DNA of 64,000 nt from Reyranella sp049323495 (GTDB lineage Bacteria > Pseudomonadota > Alphaproteobacteria > Reyranellales > Reyranellaceae): assembly GCA_049323495.1 (NCBI GenBank), contig JBMONG010000033.1, forward strand, positions 424,261-488,260, written 5' to 3'. Positions 21,679 to 31,444 of this stretch are shown here, piece after piece. The notes under the pieces were generated by a model. The model made no database searches. It was not told where the DNA came from and worked only from the letters and a program-made list of their open reading frames with translations. Position 1 is the stretch's first letter. Each line of letters begins with the position of its first letter. The position numbers and the translations under genes are program-made.

Positions 21679-23679
21679 TCATTCGCCCAGGCCGATCCGC
21701 GCGGCGACCCCGCGGTATCGTGCTTCGGCATCCGCATCGAAGCGGAACGTGCCAAGGAGATCCTGGGACCGGTAGCGTGGATTCTGCCCCCGGATGCGGG
21801 CGACATGGGCATGCGCCTCGTCGAGCCGGCCGGCCATGGCGAGACAGTGAGCAGCCATTGCCAGGATGTGGACGTGCGCATTGGGCCGCGCCGCCGCCTT
21901 GACGGCCCATTCCGCTGCCTCGTCCAGGGCCCCCATCCTCACCAGCGCCATCGCCCGCGTCCCCAGCATGCCGAACAGCAGCGGATCGCAGGGGCTGAGC
22001 AGCCGTGAGTAGTCGGACGAGGCGATGGCCGCCGCCGGATCGCCGGACTGGCAGTGAACGAACGACAGCGCATAGTGGCCCTGGGCGAAGTTCGGGCTGA
22101 GGCTGACCGAACGCTCGAGCTCGCGGATGGCCTCGCCGGCATCGCCGACCAGCCACAAGGCCCGCCCCATGGACCAGTGCGCGGCCGGGTTCTGGTCGTC
22201 CAGCAGCAGGCTCCGGCCGGCCGCCTCCAGCGCCTGCCGGCTCTCCATGTCGCGGTCGTTCCATCGCTGGAAGGCATTCTGCCAATGCGTGAAGGACAGG
22301 CCTGCAAAGGCCCGCGAGAAGGTGGGATCGAGCTCCGTCGCCCGGCGAAAGAGAGCCGCCGCCTTCACGTTCTCTCCGGCGGTGAAGTGATACATGTGCC
22401 AAAGGCCACGGTGATAGGCCTCCCAGGCATCGAGCGAATCCGGGTGCTTCAGGATCGCGCGATTGCGCTCCGCGTTCTCGATCTCGGCGGCTACGGAGGA
22501 AACGATGCCGTCGCCGATCTCGTCCAGTACGGCGAACTGCTCGTCGTGACGTGCCTCGAACCGCTCCGTCCAGATGATCCGGGCGGACGCTGCGTCGGCG
22601 ACCTCCGCGGTCACCAGCACAATGTCGCCCCGACGTTCGAGAAAGCCCGTCGTCACATAATCGACCCCCAGCCGCCGCGCGATCTCCTGTACGTCCAGGG
22701 CTTCCTCGGCGAGAGCGAAAACCGAGCCGCGCGAGATGACGAAGAGGCTGCGCAGCTTCGCGAGGCGGCTGATGATGTCGTGCGCCAGCGCGTTGCCGAG
22801 ACCGCTCGGACCGGCGGTCCCCTCCCGCAGTTCGCGGAACGGCATCACGGCGACCGAGCCGCGGCGCGACGCGCCTGGGGGCTCCGGCCGGGATTGTGGC
22901 AGCGGCTGCGCCGGCTCGACTGCCGGTCCACCGGCCGGCGGCGGCGCCTGCTGCGTCGACGTCCGCCTGATCTCGTCCCAGCTTTTGCGGACCGGGGCGA
23001 AGTCCGCACCCTCGTCGGCGAACAGCCGCTCCGCCGCCTCGAGATGGCGCATGCAGTCCGCCAGTTGGCGCCGGCCAAACAGCTCGGCGAGGAAGCGTGC
23101 GTGCGCCTCGGCATCGCTAGGCGCCAAGTCGAGCCATTGCCGAACCGCGGACAGGCTTTCGGAAGTGCCGTGGGGCAGCCGCCGGCTGACCTCGGCCAGG
23201 AGTCCGATCTGGTGGGAACGGAACTCGCTCCGGCGTGCCGAGAGCCAGTGGTCGAACTCGACACTGCCGCCATGCTCGATTCCCTCGAGGAAGTCGGCAC
23301 CGCAAAGCGCCGTCAGCTGCTGCAGGCCATCCAGGTCGGCGACGGCGGGCACGGACCCCACGGCACCGAGCAGGCGCCTGACGTCGAGATCGCAGTCGTC
23401 GAGATCGAGCCAGACACGATCCCCCGTGGTCTGCACGCGCCGCCGCGCCGGGTCGTCCAGGAACGAGCGCAGCTTGCTCAGGCACCACCGCAGCTCGCCC
23501 CGAGGGTCGTTGGGAACCTCCCAGAACAGCGCACAGAGCCTTTCACGCGAGACCGGCTGCGGGGCGACGGCAAGATAGGCCAGCAGGGCACGCACCTTCC
23601 GTGAGGATGGAAGCGGCACCGGCATGCCGTCGCGCAGCACGACGAGCGGTCCGAGCAGCCGCAGGCGGAGCCGCGGCAT
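21679..23679 (-). CDS. SARP/BTAD-like transcriptional regulator with TPR domain
   Basis: A 666-residue protein. Residues 1-100 form a winged-helix DNA-binding domain (RLRLLGPLVVLRDG, RKVRALLAYLAV). A bacterial transcriptional activation domain follows (about 100-250), then an adenylate-cyclase-associated-type segment (VAVMPFRELREG, DIISRLAKLRSLFVISR) and TPR repeats (about 440-650). In-frame GTG codons upstream (up to 23736) are alternative starts. It diverges from a cysteine-synthase-like/decarboxylase operon across a 164-bp gap and probably controls it. A paralogous architecture lies at 50073-51875. Confidence 0.8.
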   Translation of the reverse strand: MPRLRLRLLGPLVVLRDGMPVPLPSSRKVRALLAYLAVAPQPVSRERLCALFWEVPNDPRGELRWCLSKLRSFLDDPARRRVQTTGDRVWLDLDDCDLDVRRLLGAVGSVPAVADLDGLQQLTALCGADFLEGIEHGGSVEFDHWLSARRSEFRSHQIGLLAEVSRRLPHGTSESLSAVRQWLDLAPSDAEAHARFLAELFGRRQLADCMRHLEAAERLFADEGADFAPVRKSWDEIRRTSTQQAPPPAGGPAVEPAQPLPQSRPEPPGASRRGSVAVMPFRELREGTAGPSGLGNALAHDIISRLAKLRSLFVISRGSVFALAEEALDVQEIARRLGVDYVTTGFLERRGDIVLVTAEVADAASARIIWTERFEARHDEQFAVLDEIGDGIVSSVAAEIENAERNRAILKHPDSLDAWEAYHRGLWHMYHFTAGENVKAAALFRRATELDPTFSRAFAGLSFTHWQNAFQRWNDRDMESRQALEAAGRSLLLDDQNPAAHWSMGRALWLVGDAGEAIRELERSVSLSPNFAQGHYALSFVHCQSGDPAAAIASSDYSRLLSPCDPLLFGMLGTRAMALVRMGALDEAAEWAVKAAARPNAHVHILAMAAHCLAMAGRLDEAHAHVARIRGQNPRYRSQDLLGTFRFDADAEARYRGVAARIGLGE

Positions 23680-23843
23680 CGATGAAAAATCGTCGGACCC
23701 TTTCGATTCCACGGAAGTTCCCACGCGGCCTCCCACGCCGGATCCTACGGCCGGACCCTAGCACTCCCCCTGCAAGCCGGCATCCGGCAAGTCACCTGCG
23801 GTTGCAGAACGTCACGGACAGGACACAGCAAGGGAGAAGAGCC

Positions 23844-24932
23844 ATGCTCGATGGAACGCAGACAAGGACCACCACAGGCCGGGGCCGGCTGTACGACAGC
23901 GTGCTTGATACGATCGGCAACACGCCGTGCATCCGGGTCAACCATCTAGGCGTCGCCAATGCGACGATCTACGTGAAGGCAGAGTTCTTCAATCCGGCCT
24001 CGTCCGTCAAGGACCGGCTGGCGGTTGCGGTCATCGAGGAAGCCGAGCGCAGTGGTGCGCTGAAGCCGGGCCAGACGGTGGTCGAGGCCACGAGCGGCAA
24101 CACCGGCATTGGCCTCGCGATGGTCTGCGCGCAGAAGGGCTATCCGCTGGTCGTGACGATGGCCGACAGCTTCTCCATCGAGCGGCGGCGCCTGATGCGC
24201 TTCCTGGGTGCCAAGGTGGTGCTGACGCCACGCGCCCAGAAGGGCTACGGCATGTACCTCAAGGCGGTCGAGCTCGCCGACAGGAACGGCTGGTTCCTGG
24301 CACGGCAATTCGAAACGAACGCCAACGCCGCCATCCACGAGGCGACGACCGGCCGCGAGATCATCAACGACTTCGCGGGCTCCCGTCTGGACTACTTCGT
24401 GACCGGCTACGGGACCGGGGGGACGGTGGCCGGCGTGTCCCGCGTCCTGCGGCGGGAGCGGCCGGAGACCAAGATCGTTCTCAGCGAGCCCGCGAATGCC
24501 CAGCTCGTCGGTTCCGGCCAGGCGCAGCCGCGCGGCAGCGATGGTGCGCCGGCCGCCAGCCACCCCGCCTTCGAGCCGCATCCCATTCAGGGATGGACCC
24601 CGGACTTCATTCCCAAGGTGCTGCAGGAAGCGATCGACGAGCACTATCACGACGAGCTGGTGCCGATCGCAGGGCCGAAGGCCATCGAGGCTGCCCGCAT
24701 GCTGGCACAGCGGGAGGGCATCTTCACGGGCATCTCGGGCGGCGCCTCCTTCGCCGTGGCCCGCCAGATCGCGGAACGCGCCCCCAAGGGCTCGGTGATC
24801 CTGGCCATGCTGCCCGACACCGGCGAGCGGTACCTGTCGACGCCGTTGTTCGAATCCATTCCGACGGACATGGATGACGAGGAGCTGGCGTTGTCACATT
24901 CGACGCCCAGCTTCCAGCTCGCCGCCGACTGA
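23844..24932 (+). CDS. PLP-dependent cysteine synthase-like enzyme
   Basis: A fold-type II PLP enzyme of 362 residues. The PLP lysine is in NPASSVKDR, with the phosphate/substrate loop TSGNTGIG, the Gly loop GYGTGGT and the Ser near ISGGASF. This is the O-acetylserine sulfhydrylase/cystathionine-synthase family. It is about 50 residues longer than CysK, with an insertion near GQAQPRGSDGAPAASH and an acidic C-terminal tail. The start follows AGGGAGAAG. The next gene, a PLP decarboxylase, begins 15 bp downstream, so the amino acid made or modified here may be decarboxylated next. This may not be the housekeeping cysteine synthase. Confidence 0.85.
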   Translation: MLDGTQTRTTTGRGRLYDSVLDTIGNTPCIRVNHLGVANATIYVKAEFFNPASSVKDRLAVAVIEEAERSGALKPGQTVVEATSGNTGIGLAMVCAQKGYPLVVTMADSFSIERRRLMRFLGAKVVLTPRAQKGYGMYLKAVELADRNGWFLARQFETNANAAIHEATTGREIINDFAGSRLDYFVTGYGTGGTVAGVSRVLRRERPETKIVLSEPANAQLVGSGQAQPRGSDGAPAASHPAFEPHPIQGWTPDFIPKVLQEAIDEHYHDELVPIAGPKAIEAARMLAQREGIFTGISGGASFAVARQIAERAPKGSVILAMLPDTGERYLSTPLFESIPTDMDDEELALSHSTPSFQLAAD

Positions 24933-24947
24933 GCCCGGAAGCCGACG

Positions 24948-26435
24948 ATGGACAGCCATGCCATAGTGCCGGACCTTGACGCCGAGGAGACGCTGGATCC
25001 GTCCGACTGGGGTCCGGTCGCGGATCTCGCGCACCGGATGGTCGACGATGCCGTCGGCCATCTCCGCGACGTGCGCGAGCGACCCGTCTGGCGGCCGATG
25101 CCGGAAGCGGTCCAGGCATGCTTCCGGGCGCCGCTGCCCCGGCAGCCGACGCCCATCGGGGAGGTATACCGCACGGTCCGGGACTGCGTGATGGCCTACC
25201 CGATGGGCAACATCCATCCGCGCTTCTGGTCCTGGTACATGGGCACCGGCAACGTCACCGGCGCCCTGGCCGACTTTCTCGCAGCCATACAGGGCTCCAA
25301 TCTCGGCGGGGGCAACCATGCCGCCGCCCTCGTCGACCAGCAGGTCGTCGGCTGGCTGCGTGACATGGTCGGGCTGCCGGCGACCGCGGGCGGCACGCTG
25401 GTCAGCGGCGGGTCGATGGCCAACCTTCTCTGCCTCACCGTCGCGCGCAACAGCATCGCAAGCGCCACCGCGGGCGTCGACCTGCGCGACGAAGGCCTTG
25501 GTGCCCTGGCCTCGCCACTGCGGTTCTACGGCTCGGACCAGCTTCATTCCTGCCATCGCAAGGCCGTCGAGGCACTCGGCCTCGGCAACAAGGCCCTCCA
25601 CCGCATCCCAAGCGATTCGGCCTTTCGCCTCGATCTCGCAGCGCTTCGCGGCGCCATCGCCGAGGATCGCGCCCGTGGTCTCACCCCTGCCTGCGTGATC
25701 GGCACGGCGGGCACCGTCAATTCGGGCGCCATCGACGACCTCGACGCGCTCGCCAACCTCGCCGCGGAGGAAGGACTCTGGTTCCATGTCGACGGCTGCA
25801 TCGGCGCGCTGCTTGCCATCGCGCCCCGCAACGCCTGGCGCGTGAAGGGACTCGAGCGCGCCGACTCCGTGGCACTCGATCCGCACAAGTGGCTGCACGC
25901 CCCCTTCGAGGTCGGCTGCGCCCTGGTCAGGGATCAGGCGGCGCATCGGGGAACCTTCGCCGTCAGCCCGGAATACCTGCAGGGCATGTCCCGCGGCATC
26001 GCGGCGGCGCCCTGGCTCCACGAGTTCGGCCTGCAGACCACGCGCGGATTCGGTGCCCTCAAGGTCTGGATGGCGCTGATGGAGCATGGCGCCGCGAAGT
26101 TCGGCCGGCTGATCGATCAGAACATCGAGCAGGCGCACCATCTCGCCCGGCTGGTGGCTGAGAGCCCGCTTCTCTCGCTGCTGGTGCCGCCGGAGACCAA
26201 CATCGTCTGCTTCCGCTACGATCCCGGTCATCGCGACGAGCCGGCCCTGCGGGCCCTGAACATCGAGATCATGATCCGCCTGCAGGAAGCGGGCATCGCC
26301 GCGCTCTCGGACACCACGATCGGCGGTCGGCATTGCCTGCGGGCGGCGCTCTGCAATCATCGTACGCGGCGCGACGATCTCGATCTGCTGGTCGCCGAAA
26401 TCCTGCGGATCGGCGCAGCCATCGCGCCGGCTTGA
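24948..26435 (+). CDS. Group II PLP-dependent amino-acid decarboxylase
   Basis: 495 residues, related to aromatic-L-amino-acid, glutamate and cysteine-sulfinate decarboxylases. The PLP lysine is in LDPHKWLHAPFEVGC. The cofactor Asp and substrate region are FHVDGCIGA and IGTAGTVNSGAIDDL. The N-terminal family motif HPRFWSWYMGTGN contacts substrate. The preferred amino acid cannot be read directly. Pairing with a cysteine-synthase-like gene suggests a sulfur or beta-substituted amino acid (inference). Confidence 0.85.
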   Translation: MDSHAIVPDLDAEETLDPSDWGPVADLAHRMVDDAVGHLRDVRERPVWRPMPEAVQACFRAPLPRQPTPIGEVYRTVRDCVMAYPMGNIHPRFWSWYMGTGNVTGALADFLAAIQGSNLGGGNHAAALVDQQVVGWLRDMVGLPATAGGTLVSGGSMANLLCLTVARNSIASATAGVDLRDEGLGALASPLRFYGSDQLHSCHRKAVEALGLGNKALHRIPSDSAFRLDLAALRGAIAEDRARGLTPACVIGTAGTVNSGAIDDLDALANLAAEEGLWFHVDGCIGALLAIAPRNAWRVKGLERADSVALDPHKWLHAPFEVGCALVRDQAAHRGTFAVSPEYLQGMSRGIAAAPWLHEFGLQTTRGFGALKVWMALMEHGAAKFGRLIDQNIEQAHHLARLVAESPLLSLLVPPETNIVCFRYDPGHRDEPALRALNIEIMIRLQEAGIAALSDTTIGGRHCLRAALCNHRTRRDDLDLLVAEILRIGAAIAPA

Positions 26436-26591
26436 CGCGGCCGCGCTTGTCTCGGGCGGAACGTCTTTCGCTGTCCGAGACGAAATCCCGAGGCCGGAAG
26501 CCAATGGCTACTTGCGGATGTTGTTGCCAGTTCGGTGCCGGCTGGCCATGTTCTGCCCGAACCGAGAGCAACCACCCAAAAGGCACGCGCT

Positions 26592-28457
26592 ATGAAACCG
26601 ACCAACGTCCTCATCGACCGGCATCCCGGCCGCTCCGCACAGACGATCGGTCTCGCGCGCGTCATCGGCACCGACGAGGACCTGATCCACGAGCCGTCGG
26701 TCGGCGTCGTCGGCACGAAGGGCGACAGCCAGTGCTATCTCGGCGTCATGGCCAAGGTCGAGGCGATCCATGCCGAACTCAAGGCCCGCATCGGCAAGGG
26801 GCCGGACCAGCTCAAGCTGCGCCTCGTGCAGCCCGAATACACGATCGCGACCTCCGACGGCATCCGCAACGGCACGCGCGAGATGCGCTACTCGCTGATC
26901 GGCCGTGAAGTCACGAACGATGCGCTGTGCGAGCATCTCAGCGCCACCGGGCTCGCCGGCACGATCGCCGTCGTGGCCTGCGACAAGCCGCCGGTCGGCA
27001 CGCTGGCCGCCCTGCTCGAGCACAACCGTCCCTCGATCATCATGTCGGACGGCCCGATCCATCCCGGCATCGACCCGAAGACCGGCGAGGCGCTGGACAT
27101 CGTCAGCGCCTACCAGGTGGCCGGCAATCCGGACGCCGAGTTCCGCCATCGCATCGCCTGCAACGCCTGCCCCGGCATCGGCAGCTGTGGCGGCATGTTC
27201 ACCTACAACACCATGCAGACCTTCATCGGCGTGGTCGGCATGCAGCCGCTGCACATGGTGGCGCCGCCGTCCGACGATCCGCGCCGCCTGAAGGAGTTCC
27301 CCGGGGAGCTGGTCGGCCTCCTGGCCGAGCTGATCACCAAGGACCTGAAGCCGCGCGACATCGTCGTGCGCGATTCGATCCGCAACGCGATGATCGTCGC
27401 CATGGCGATCGGCGGCTCGACCAACGTGACGCTGCACGGACCGGAGATCGCCCGCGCGGCCGGCTATGCCGACTTCTGGAAGGAGATCATGACGCCGGAG
27501 GAGTTCAACCACCTCTCGCAGCACGTCGTCCCCGTCCTCACCGACGCCCGGCCCTACGGCAAGTATTCGATGGTCGACATCGACCAGGTCGGCGGCGTGC
27601 AGGTCATCGTGCGCGAGATGCTCGATGCGGGGCTGCTCAACGGCGACGTGCTCACCTGCACCGGCGAGACCCTGGCCGCCCAGGTCGAGCGGCTGGGCGC
27701 CAAGCGCGCCGACGGCAAGGTGATCTATCCGGTCGAGAAGCCCTACAAGCCGACCGGCGGCCTGCGCGTCCTGGGCGGCAACCTGTCGCCGGACTTCTCG
27801 GCCATCCTCAAGCTGGCCGGCGTCGAGGGCGGCCTGGAGAACAACATCTTCCGCGGCCGCGCCTGCGTGTTCGAAGGCGAGCAGGGGCTGCTCGACGCGC
27901 TCGACCGCACGCCGGAGCGCTTCCAGAACCACGACATGATCATCGTGCGCTACGAGGGACCGAGCGGCGCGCCAGGCATGCCCGAGATGCTCGACCCGAC
28001 CTCGCGCATCACGACCCTCTGCCGCGAGCGCAACATCGTCGTGGCCCTGATGACCGACGCCCGCTTCTCCGGTGGCTCGGTCGGCCTCGTGATCGGTCAT
28101 GTCGGCCCCGAGGCTGCCCTGGGCGGGCCGATCGCCCTCATCGAGGATGGCGACGAGATCGTCGTCGACCTGAACATCAACGAGCTGAACTGCACCGCCC
28201 TGGCGGACAAGGCGACGTACGCCAAGCGCAAGGCTGCCTGGGACAAGGTCGTCGCTGACAATGGCGGCATCCATCCCAACTGCGGCATCGCGGATACCCG
28301 CCTGCTGCAACGGGCGCGCCTCAGCGCCGTGCCGGCCACACGCGGCGGCGGGCTGCATCCCAACCGCGAGGTGTGGGTCCGCGCGCCGCGTACGGCAGAG
28401 AGGTCCGGCTTCAGGCTGCGCAACCGCCACCGGCCCAAGTCGGACAAGGCCTTCTAA
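26592..28457 (+). CDS. ilvD: IlvD/Edd-family dehydratase (annotated as dihydroxy-acid dehydratase)
   Basis: 621 residues. Fe-S cysteine motifs are visible: GDSQCYLG (first), CDKPPVGT (second) and ACNACPGIGSCGGMFTYNTM (third), plus the C-terminal DARFSGGSVGLVIGHVGPEA. The family dehydrates 2,3-dihydroxy acids (branched-chain synthesis) or sugar acids. The CDK-motif and the YNTM variant differ slightly from the usual IlvD (ANTM), and the protein carries an extra basic C-terminal tail (RTAERSGFRLRNRHRPK). A sugar-acid dehydratase role is therefore possible. ATG chosen after AAAAGG. Confidence 0.75.
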   Translation: MKPTNVLIDRHPGRSAQTIGLARVIGTDEDLIHEPSVGVVGTKGDSQCYLGVMAKVEAIHAELKARIGKGPDQLKLRLVQPEYTIATSDGIRNGTREMRYSLIGREVTNDALCEHLSATGLAGTIAVVACDKPPVGTLAALLEHNRPSIIMSDGPIHPGIDPKTGEALDIVSAYQVAGNPDAEFRHRIACNACPGIGSCGGMFTYNTMQTFIGVVGMQPLHMVAPPSDDPRRLKEFPGELVGLLAELITKDLKPRDIVVRDSIRNAMIVAMAIGGSTNVTLHGPEIARAAGYADFWKEIMTPEEFNHLSQHVVPVLTDARPYGKYSMVDIDQVGGVQVIVREMLDAGLLNGDVLTCTGETLAAQVERLGAKRADGKVIYPVEKPYKPTGGLRVLGGNLSPDFSAILKLAGVEGGLENNIFRGRACVFEGEQGLLDALDRTPERFQNHDMIIVRYEGPSGAPGMPEMLDPTSRITTLCRERNIVVALMTDARFSGGSVGLVIGHVGPEAALGGPIALIEDGDEIVVDLNINELNCTALADKATYAKRKAAWDKVVADNGGIHPNCGIADTRLLQRARLSAVPATRGGGLHPNREVWVRAPRTAERSGFRLRNRHRPKSDKAF

Positions 28458-28574
28458 CGACAGGCCGTCAGAGGGCCGTCCTGCGACCGGGGCCGGCTGG
28501 TCTTCGGCCTGCGGCGGCGATATCGTTTGGCAAGCCTGCCGTTCACAGGCAGGCGCTTGCCGGGAGCCCATGCC

Positions 28575-29738
28575 ATGTCCCTCGCCGCCGCTGCGAGACC
28601 GATCGATGCCGCCGACCATGAGCGGATCATGAGCGCGTACGGCCGACGCGCCGAAGCGCGGGCCTATGCGCTCGGCAATCGCGGCCCGATCCGGCTGGGA
28701 TCGGACGGCAAGCTCCTGCCCGAGATTCTCGACTCCTACTGGACACATGGCTTCTACGTGTTCCAGGGCGTGGTGGGACCGGAGGAACTGGCCGAGCTGC
28801 GCGCCGACATCGACGCCGTGCTGGAGCGGGCGCCGGTGGCGCCCGGCGCGACGGTCGACCGTCAGGGGCGGCCCGTGGTCGATCAGGGGATCCTCCGGCC
28901 CCCCTATCGCTGGGCGCGGCCGTTGAGCGACCCGCGCGGCGGCACCGACGCCAACAACGGCCGGCACCCGGCGGCCATGCAGCAGCCGGAGCCCGCTGCG
29001 GACGCGCCGGCCTGGACGGTCGAGCTGCTCGACGGCAACCTTCACCTCAGCGACGCCTGCCTGCGCCTCTACGGCCATCCCGGACTGCTGGCGGCGGCCG
29101 CCTCGATCCTGGGCGACGATTTCGTGCCCTACAACGAGGTGACGTTCGTGAAGGAGCCCGGGCTCGGCCCGTCGGTGGCCTGGCACCAGGACGGCACGAC
29201 GCACTGGAACGCGCCCGACTGGGATGCCGGCGCACACGGCTTCAACTTCATGACCCAGCTCTACCCCAGCACGGCGGCGAACGGCGTCTGGGTGCTGCCC
29301 GGCAGCCACCGGCAGGGCCGGGCCGACATCCGGCGCATGGTGGCCGAGGCCGGCTCCGATCGCCTGGAGGATGCGGTGCCGCTGCTGTGCGACGCCGGGG
29401 ACACGATCGTGACCAACCGCCAGCTCGTGCACGGCTCCTTCGCCAACAGCTCGCCGGACCGGCGCCTCACGCTGAATGCCGGCTTCTTTCCGCGCCGTCG
29501 GGTGCTGAACGTCACGACGACGCGCCTGACCGGGACGGTCGACACGTACGACGCGGCCCGCATCGAGGCGCGCACGCGCATCATCCAGATCGCGATCGAC
29601 GCCCGCCGGCAGCGCTTCCCGCACGAAGAGAGCTACGTCTACCGGCCGCTGGCCGGCCGCGAGGAGGAGAACCGCTGGAGCGAGGCGACGCGGGCCGCGG
29701 TGCTGAAGAACTACAACCAGCTCGACATGTTCATCTGA
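28575..29738 (+). CDS. Phytanoyl-CoA dioxygenase (PhyH)-family protein
   Basis: 387 residues, Fe(II)/2-oxoglutarate-dependent oxygenase fold. The metal motif is visible as WHQDGT (His and Asp) with the distal His in NRQLVHGSFAN, and a 2-oxoglutarate-binding Arg probably in RRLTLN. The N-terminal YWTHGFYVFQGVV is typical of PhyH proteins. Substrates in this family range from CoA esters to free small molecules. It converges with the ggt gene 10 bp away. The ATG at 28575 follows GGGAG. Confidence 0.8.
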   Translation: MSLAAAARPIDAADHERIMSAYGRRAEARAYALGNRGPIRLGSDGKLLPEILDSYWTHGFYVFQGVVGPEELAELRADIDAVLERAPVAPGATVDRQGRPVVDQGILRPPYRWARPLSDPRGGTDANNGRHPAAMQQPEPAADAPAWTVELLDGNLHLSDACLRLYGHPGLLAAAASILGDDFVPYNEVTFVKEPGLGPSVAWHQDGTTHWNAPDWDAGAHGFNFMTQLYPSTAANGVWVLPGSHRQGRADIRRMVAEAGSDRLEDAVPLLCDAGDTIVTNRQLVHGSFANSSPDRRLTLNAGFFPRRRVLNVTTTRLTGTVDTYDAARIEARTRIIQIAIDARRQRFPHEESYVYRPLAGREEENRWSEATRAAVLKNYNQLDMFI

Positions 29739-29748
29739 GCGGCCGCGG

Positions 29749-31434
29749 TCAGCGCGGCAGCACGAAGCGCACGCCGGCCCGCGCGAGGCCGCCGCCGAGG
29801 GCGGCAGCGAAACCGTCGGCTCGCCAGCAGGCCGCGCCGGTCATGCTGCCGTCCTCGTGGAACTGGATGGCGTTCATGCCGCCTGCCACGGTCGGCATGC
29901 GCTGCAGCACGTGGCCGCGCACCGCGAGGCCGGCGCGCACGGACTCGGGAATGCCGTGCTCGACCTCCAGCACCGGCCCTTCGGTCCAGATGCGGGGCGC
30001 CTCGACCGCCTCCTGCAGCGTCATGCCATGGTCGATCAGGTTCAGCAGCGCCTGCAGCGCCGAGGGAAAGATCTTGCGGCCGCCGGGCAAGCCCAGCGCA
30101 TACACCACACGTCCCTCGCGCAGCGCCATCACCGGCGACATCGAGGTGGTGACGCGCTTGCCCGGCGCGATCGACAGCGCATTGCCCGGCCGCGGATCGA
30201 AGTTCGCCATGTAGTCGTTGGGCACCATGCCCAGGCCCGGCACGATGAAGCGCGCGCCGAACAGGCTGTTGATGGTCTGCGTCGTGGTGACGACATTGCC
30301 CTGGGCATCGGCCGCGGTGAGGTGCGTCGTGTCCGCGCCTTCCTTCGCCAGCAGGCCCGGCGCCCAGCGCCGGGCCTTGGTCATGTCGATGCCGGCGCGG
30401 CGTTCGTCGGCATAGGCCTTGGACACGATCCGCTCGACCGGCACGTCGACAAAGTCCGGATCCCCGCTCGCCGCCGCCCGGTCGGCGAAGGCGATCTTCA
30501 GCACCTCCGCCAGCAGGTGCAGCGTGTCGACCGTGCCGAAGCCCATCCCGGCGATGTCGTAGCCCTCCAGGATGTTCAGCATCTGCGCGATGTGCACGCC
30601 CGACGCCGCGGGTGGCGGCGGGCCCACGATCTCCCAGCCGCGATAGGTGCCGCGGATGGGCGCGCGCTCGGTGACTCGGTATTCCGCCAGATCGCGGGCC
30701 GAGACGAAGCCGCCGTTCTTCTCCATGCACTCGACCAGCAGGGCGCCCAGCGGCCCGCCATGCAGGGCGCTTTCGCCATCGCGGGCGATCAGGGCCAGCG
30801 CCTCGCCATAGTCCGCCTGGACCAGGCGGGCGCCCGGTTTCAGCGGCGTGCCGCCGGGCAGGAACCGGGCCGAGGCGAGCCTGTCCTGCGCCATGTCGGC
30901 CGCCGCGCTCTCGATGCAGTCGGAGAGATAGGGTGTCACCGCAAAGCCGCCGTTGGCGAGCCGGATGGCCGGCTGCATCACGTCGGCAAGCGGCAGGGAG
31001 CCGTAGCGCGCGAGGGCCAGGCACCAGGCCCGCAGCGAGCCGGGCGCGGCCACGGCCTTGGGACCAACCTGGTTCTCGCGGCCCTCGACGTCATAGACCT
31101 CGGGCGGCGCCCCCGGCACCGGCCGGTACATGTCCGGCCGGCCGGCCAGCGGCACGGCGCTCATGCCGTCGATGATGCGATGGCTGCCGTCGGCCAGGCG
31201 GATGTGGCAGGTCGTGCCGCCGATCAGCCCGACCATCATCGGCTCGACGACGGTCAGCGCGAACTGCGTGGCGACCGCGGCGTCGACCGCATTGCCGCCG
31301 CCCGCCAGGATCTCGAGGCCGGCGGCCGACGCCAGCGGATGGTTGGAGACCACCATGCCCCGCGTGCCGTGCGCCGGCCGCTTCTCGCATGCGAACGGCG
31401 TGCCGGCGCGCCCGCGCCAATCCGGTTTGCTCAC
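29749..31434 (-). CDS. ggt: Gamma-glutamyltransferase family protein
   Basis: A 561-residue Ntn-hydrolase of the GGT/acylase family. The autocatalytic Thr that becomes the small-subunit N-terminus is in DTTHLTAADAQGN (residue about 375). The large subunit begins VVSNHPLASAAGLEILAGGGNAVDAA, with the FALTVVEPMMVGLIGG region. No convincing signal peptide is seen, so it may be cytoplasmic. GGTs open the gamma-glutamyl bond of glutathione and related compounds. Start GTG. It lies 10 bp behind the PPOX gene and opposite hydantoinase/5-oxoprolinase genes, which supports a gamma-glutamyl salvage role. Confidence 0.85.
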   Translation of the reverse strand: MSKPDWRGRAGTPFACEKRPAHGTRGMVVSNHPLASAAGLEILAGGGNAVDAAVATQFALTVVEPMMVGLIGGTTCHIRLADGSHRIIDGMSAVPLAGRPDMYRPVPGAPPEVYDVEGRENQVGPKAVAAPGSLRAWCLALARYGSLPLADVMQPAIRLANGGFAVTPYLSDCIESAAADMAQDRLASARFLPGGTPLKPGARLVQADYGEALALIARDGESALHGGPLGALLVECMEKNGGFVSARDLAEYRVTERAPIRGTYRGWEIVGPPPPAASGVHIAQMLNILEGYDIAGMGFGTVDTLHLLAEVLKIAFADRAAASGDPDFVDVPVERIVSKAYADERRAGIDMTKARRWAPGLLAKEGADTTHLTAADAQGNVVTTTQTINSLFGARFIVPGLGMVPNDYMANFDPRPGNALSIAPGKRVTTSMSPVMALREGRVVYALGLPGGRKIFPSALQALLNLIDHGMTLQEAVEAPRIWTEGPVLEVEHGIPESVRAGLAVRGHVLQRMPTVAGGMNAIQFHEDGSMTGAACWRADGFAAALGGGLARAGVRFVLPR

Positions 31435-31444
31435 GCCGCCGTCC

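Noticed and set aside
26508..29624. Very long minus-strand open frame (over 1,000 codons) opposite ilvD and PhyH
   Set aside because: Its translation is Arg/Gly/His/Asp-rich without any fold motif and lies exactly antisense to two well-supported genes; typical of high-GC third-position bias.
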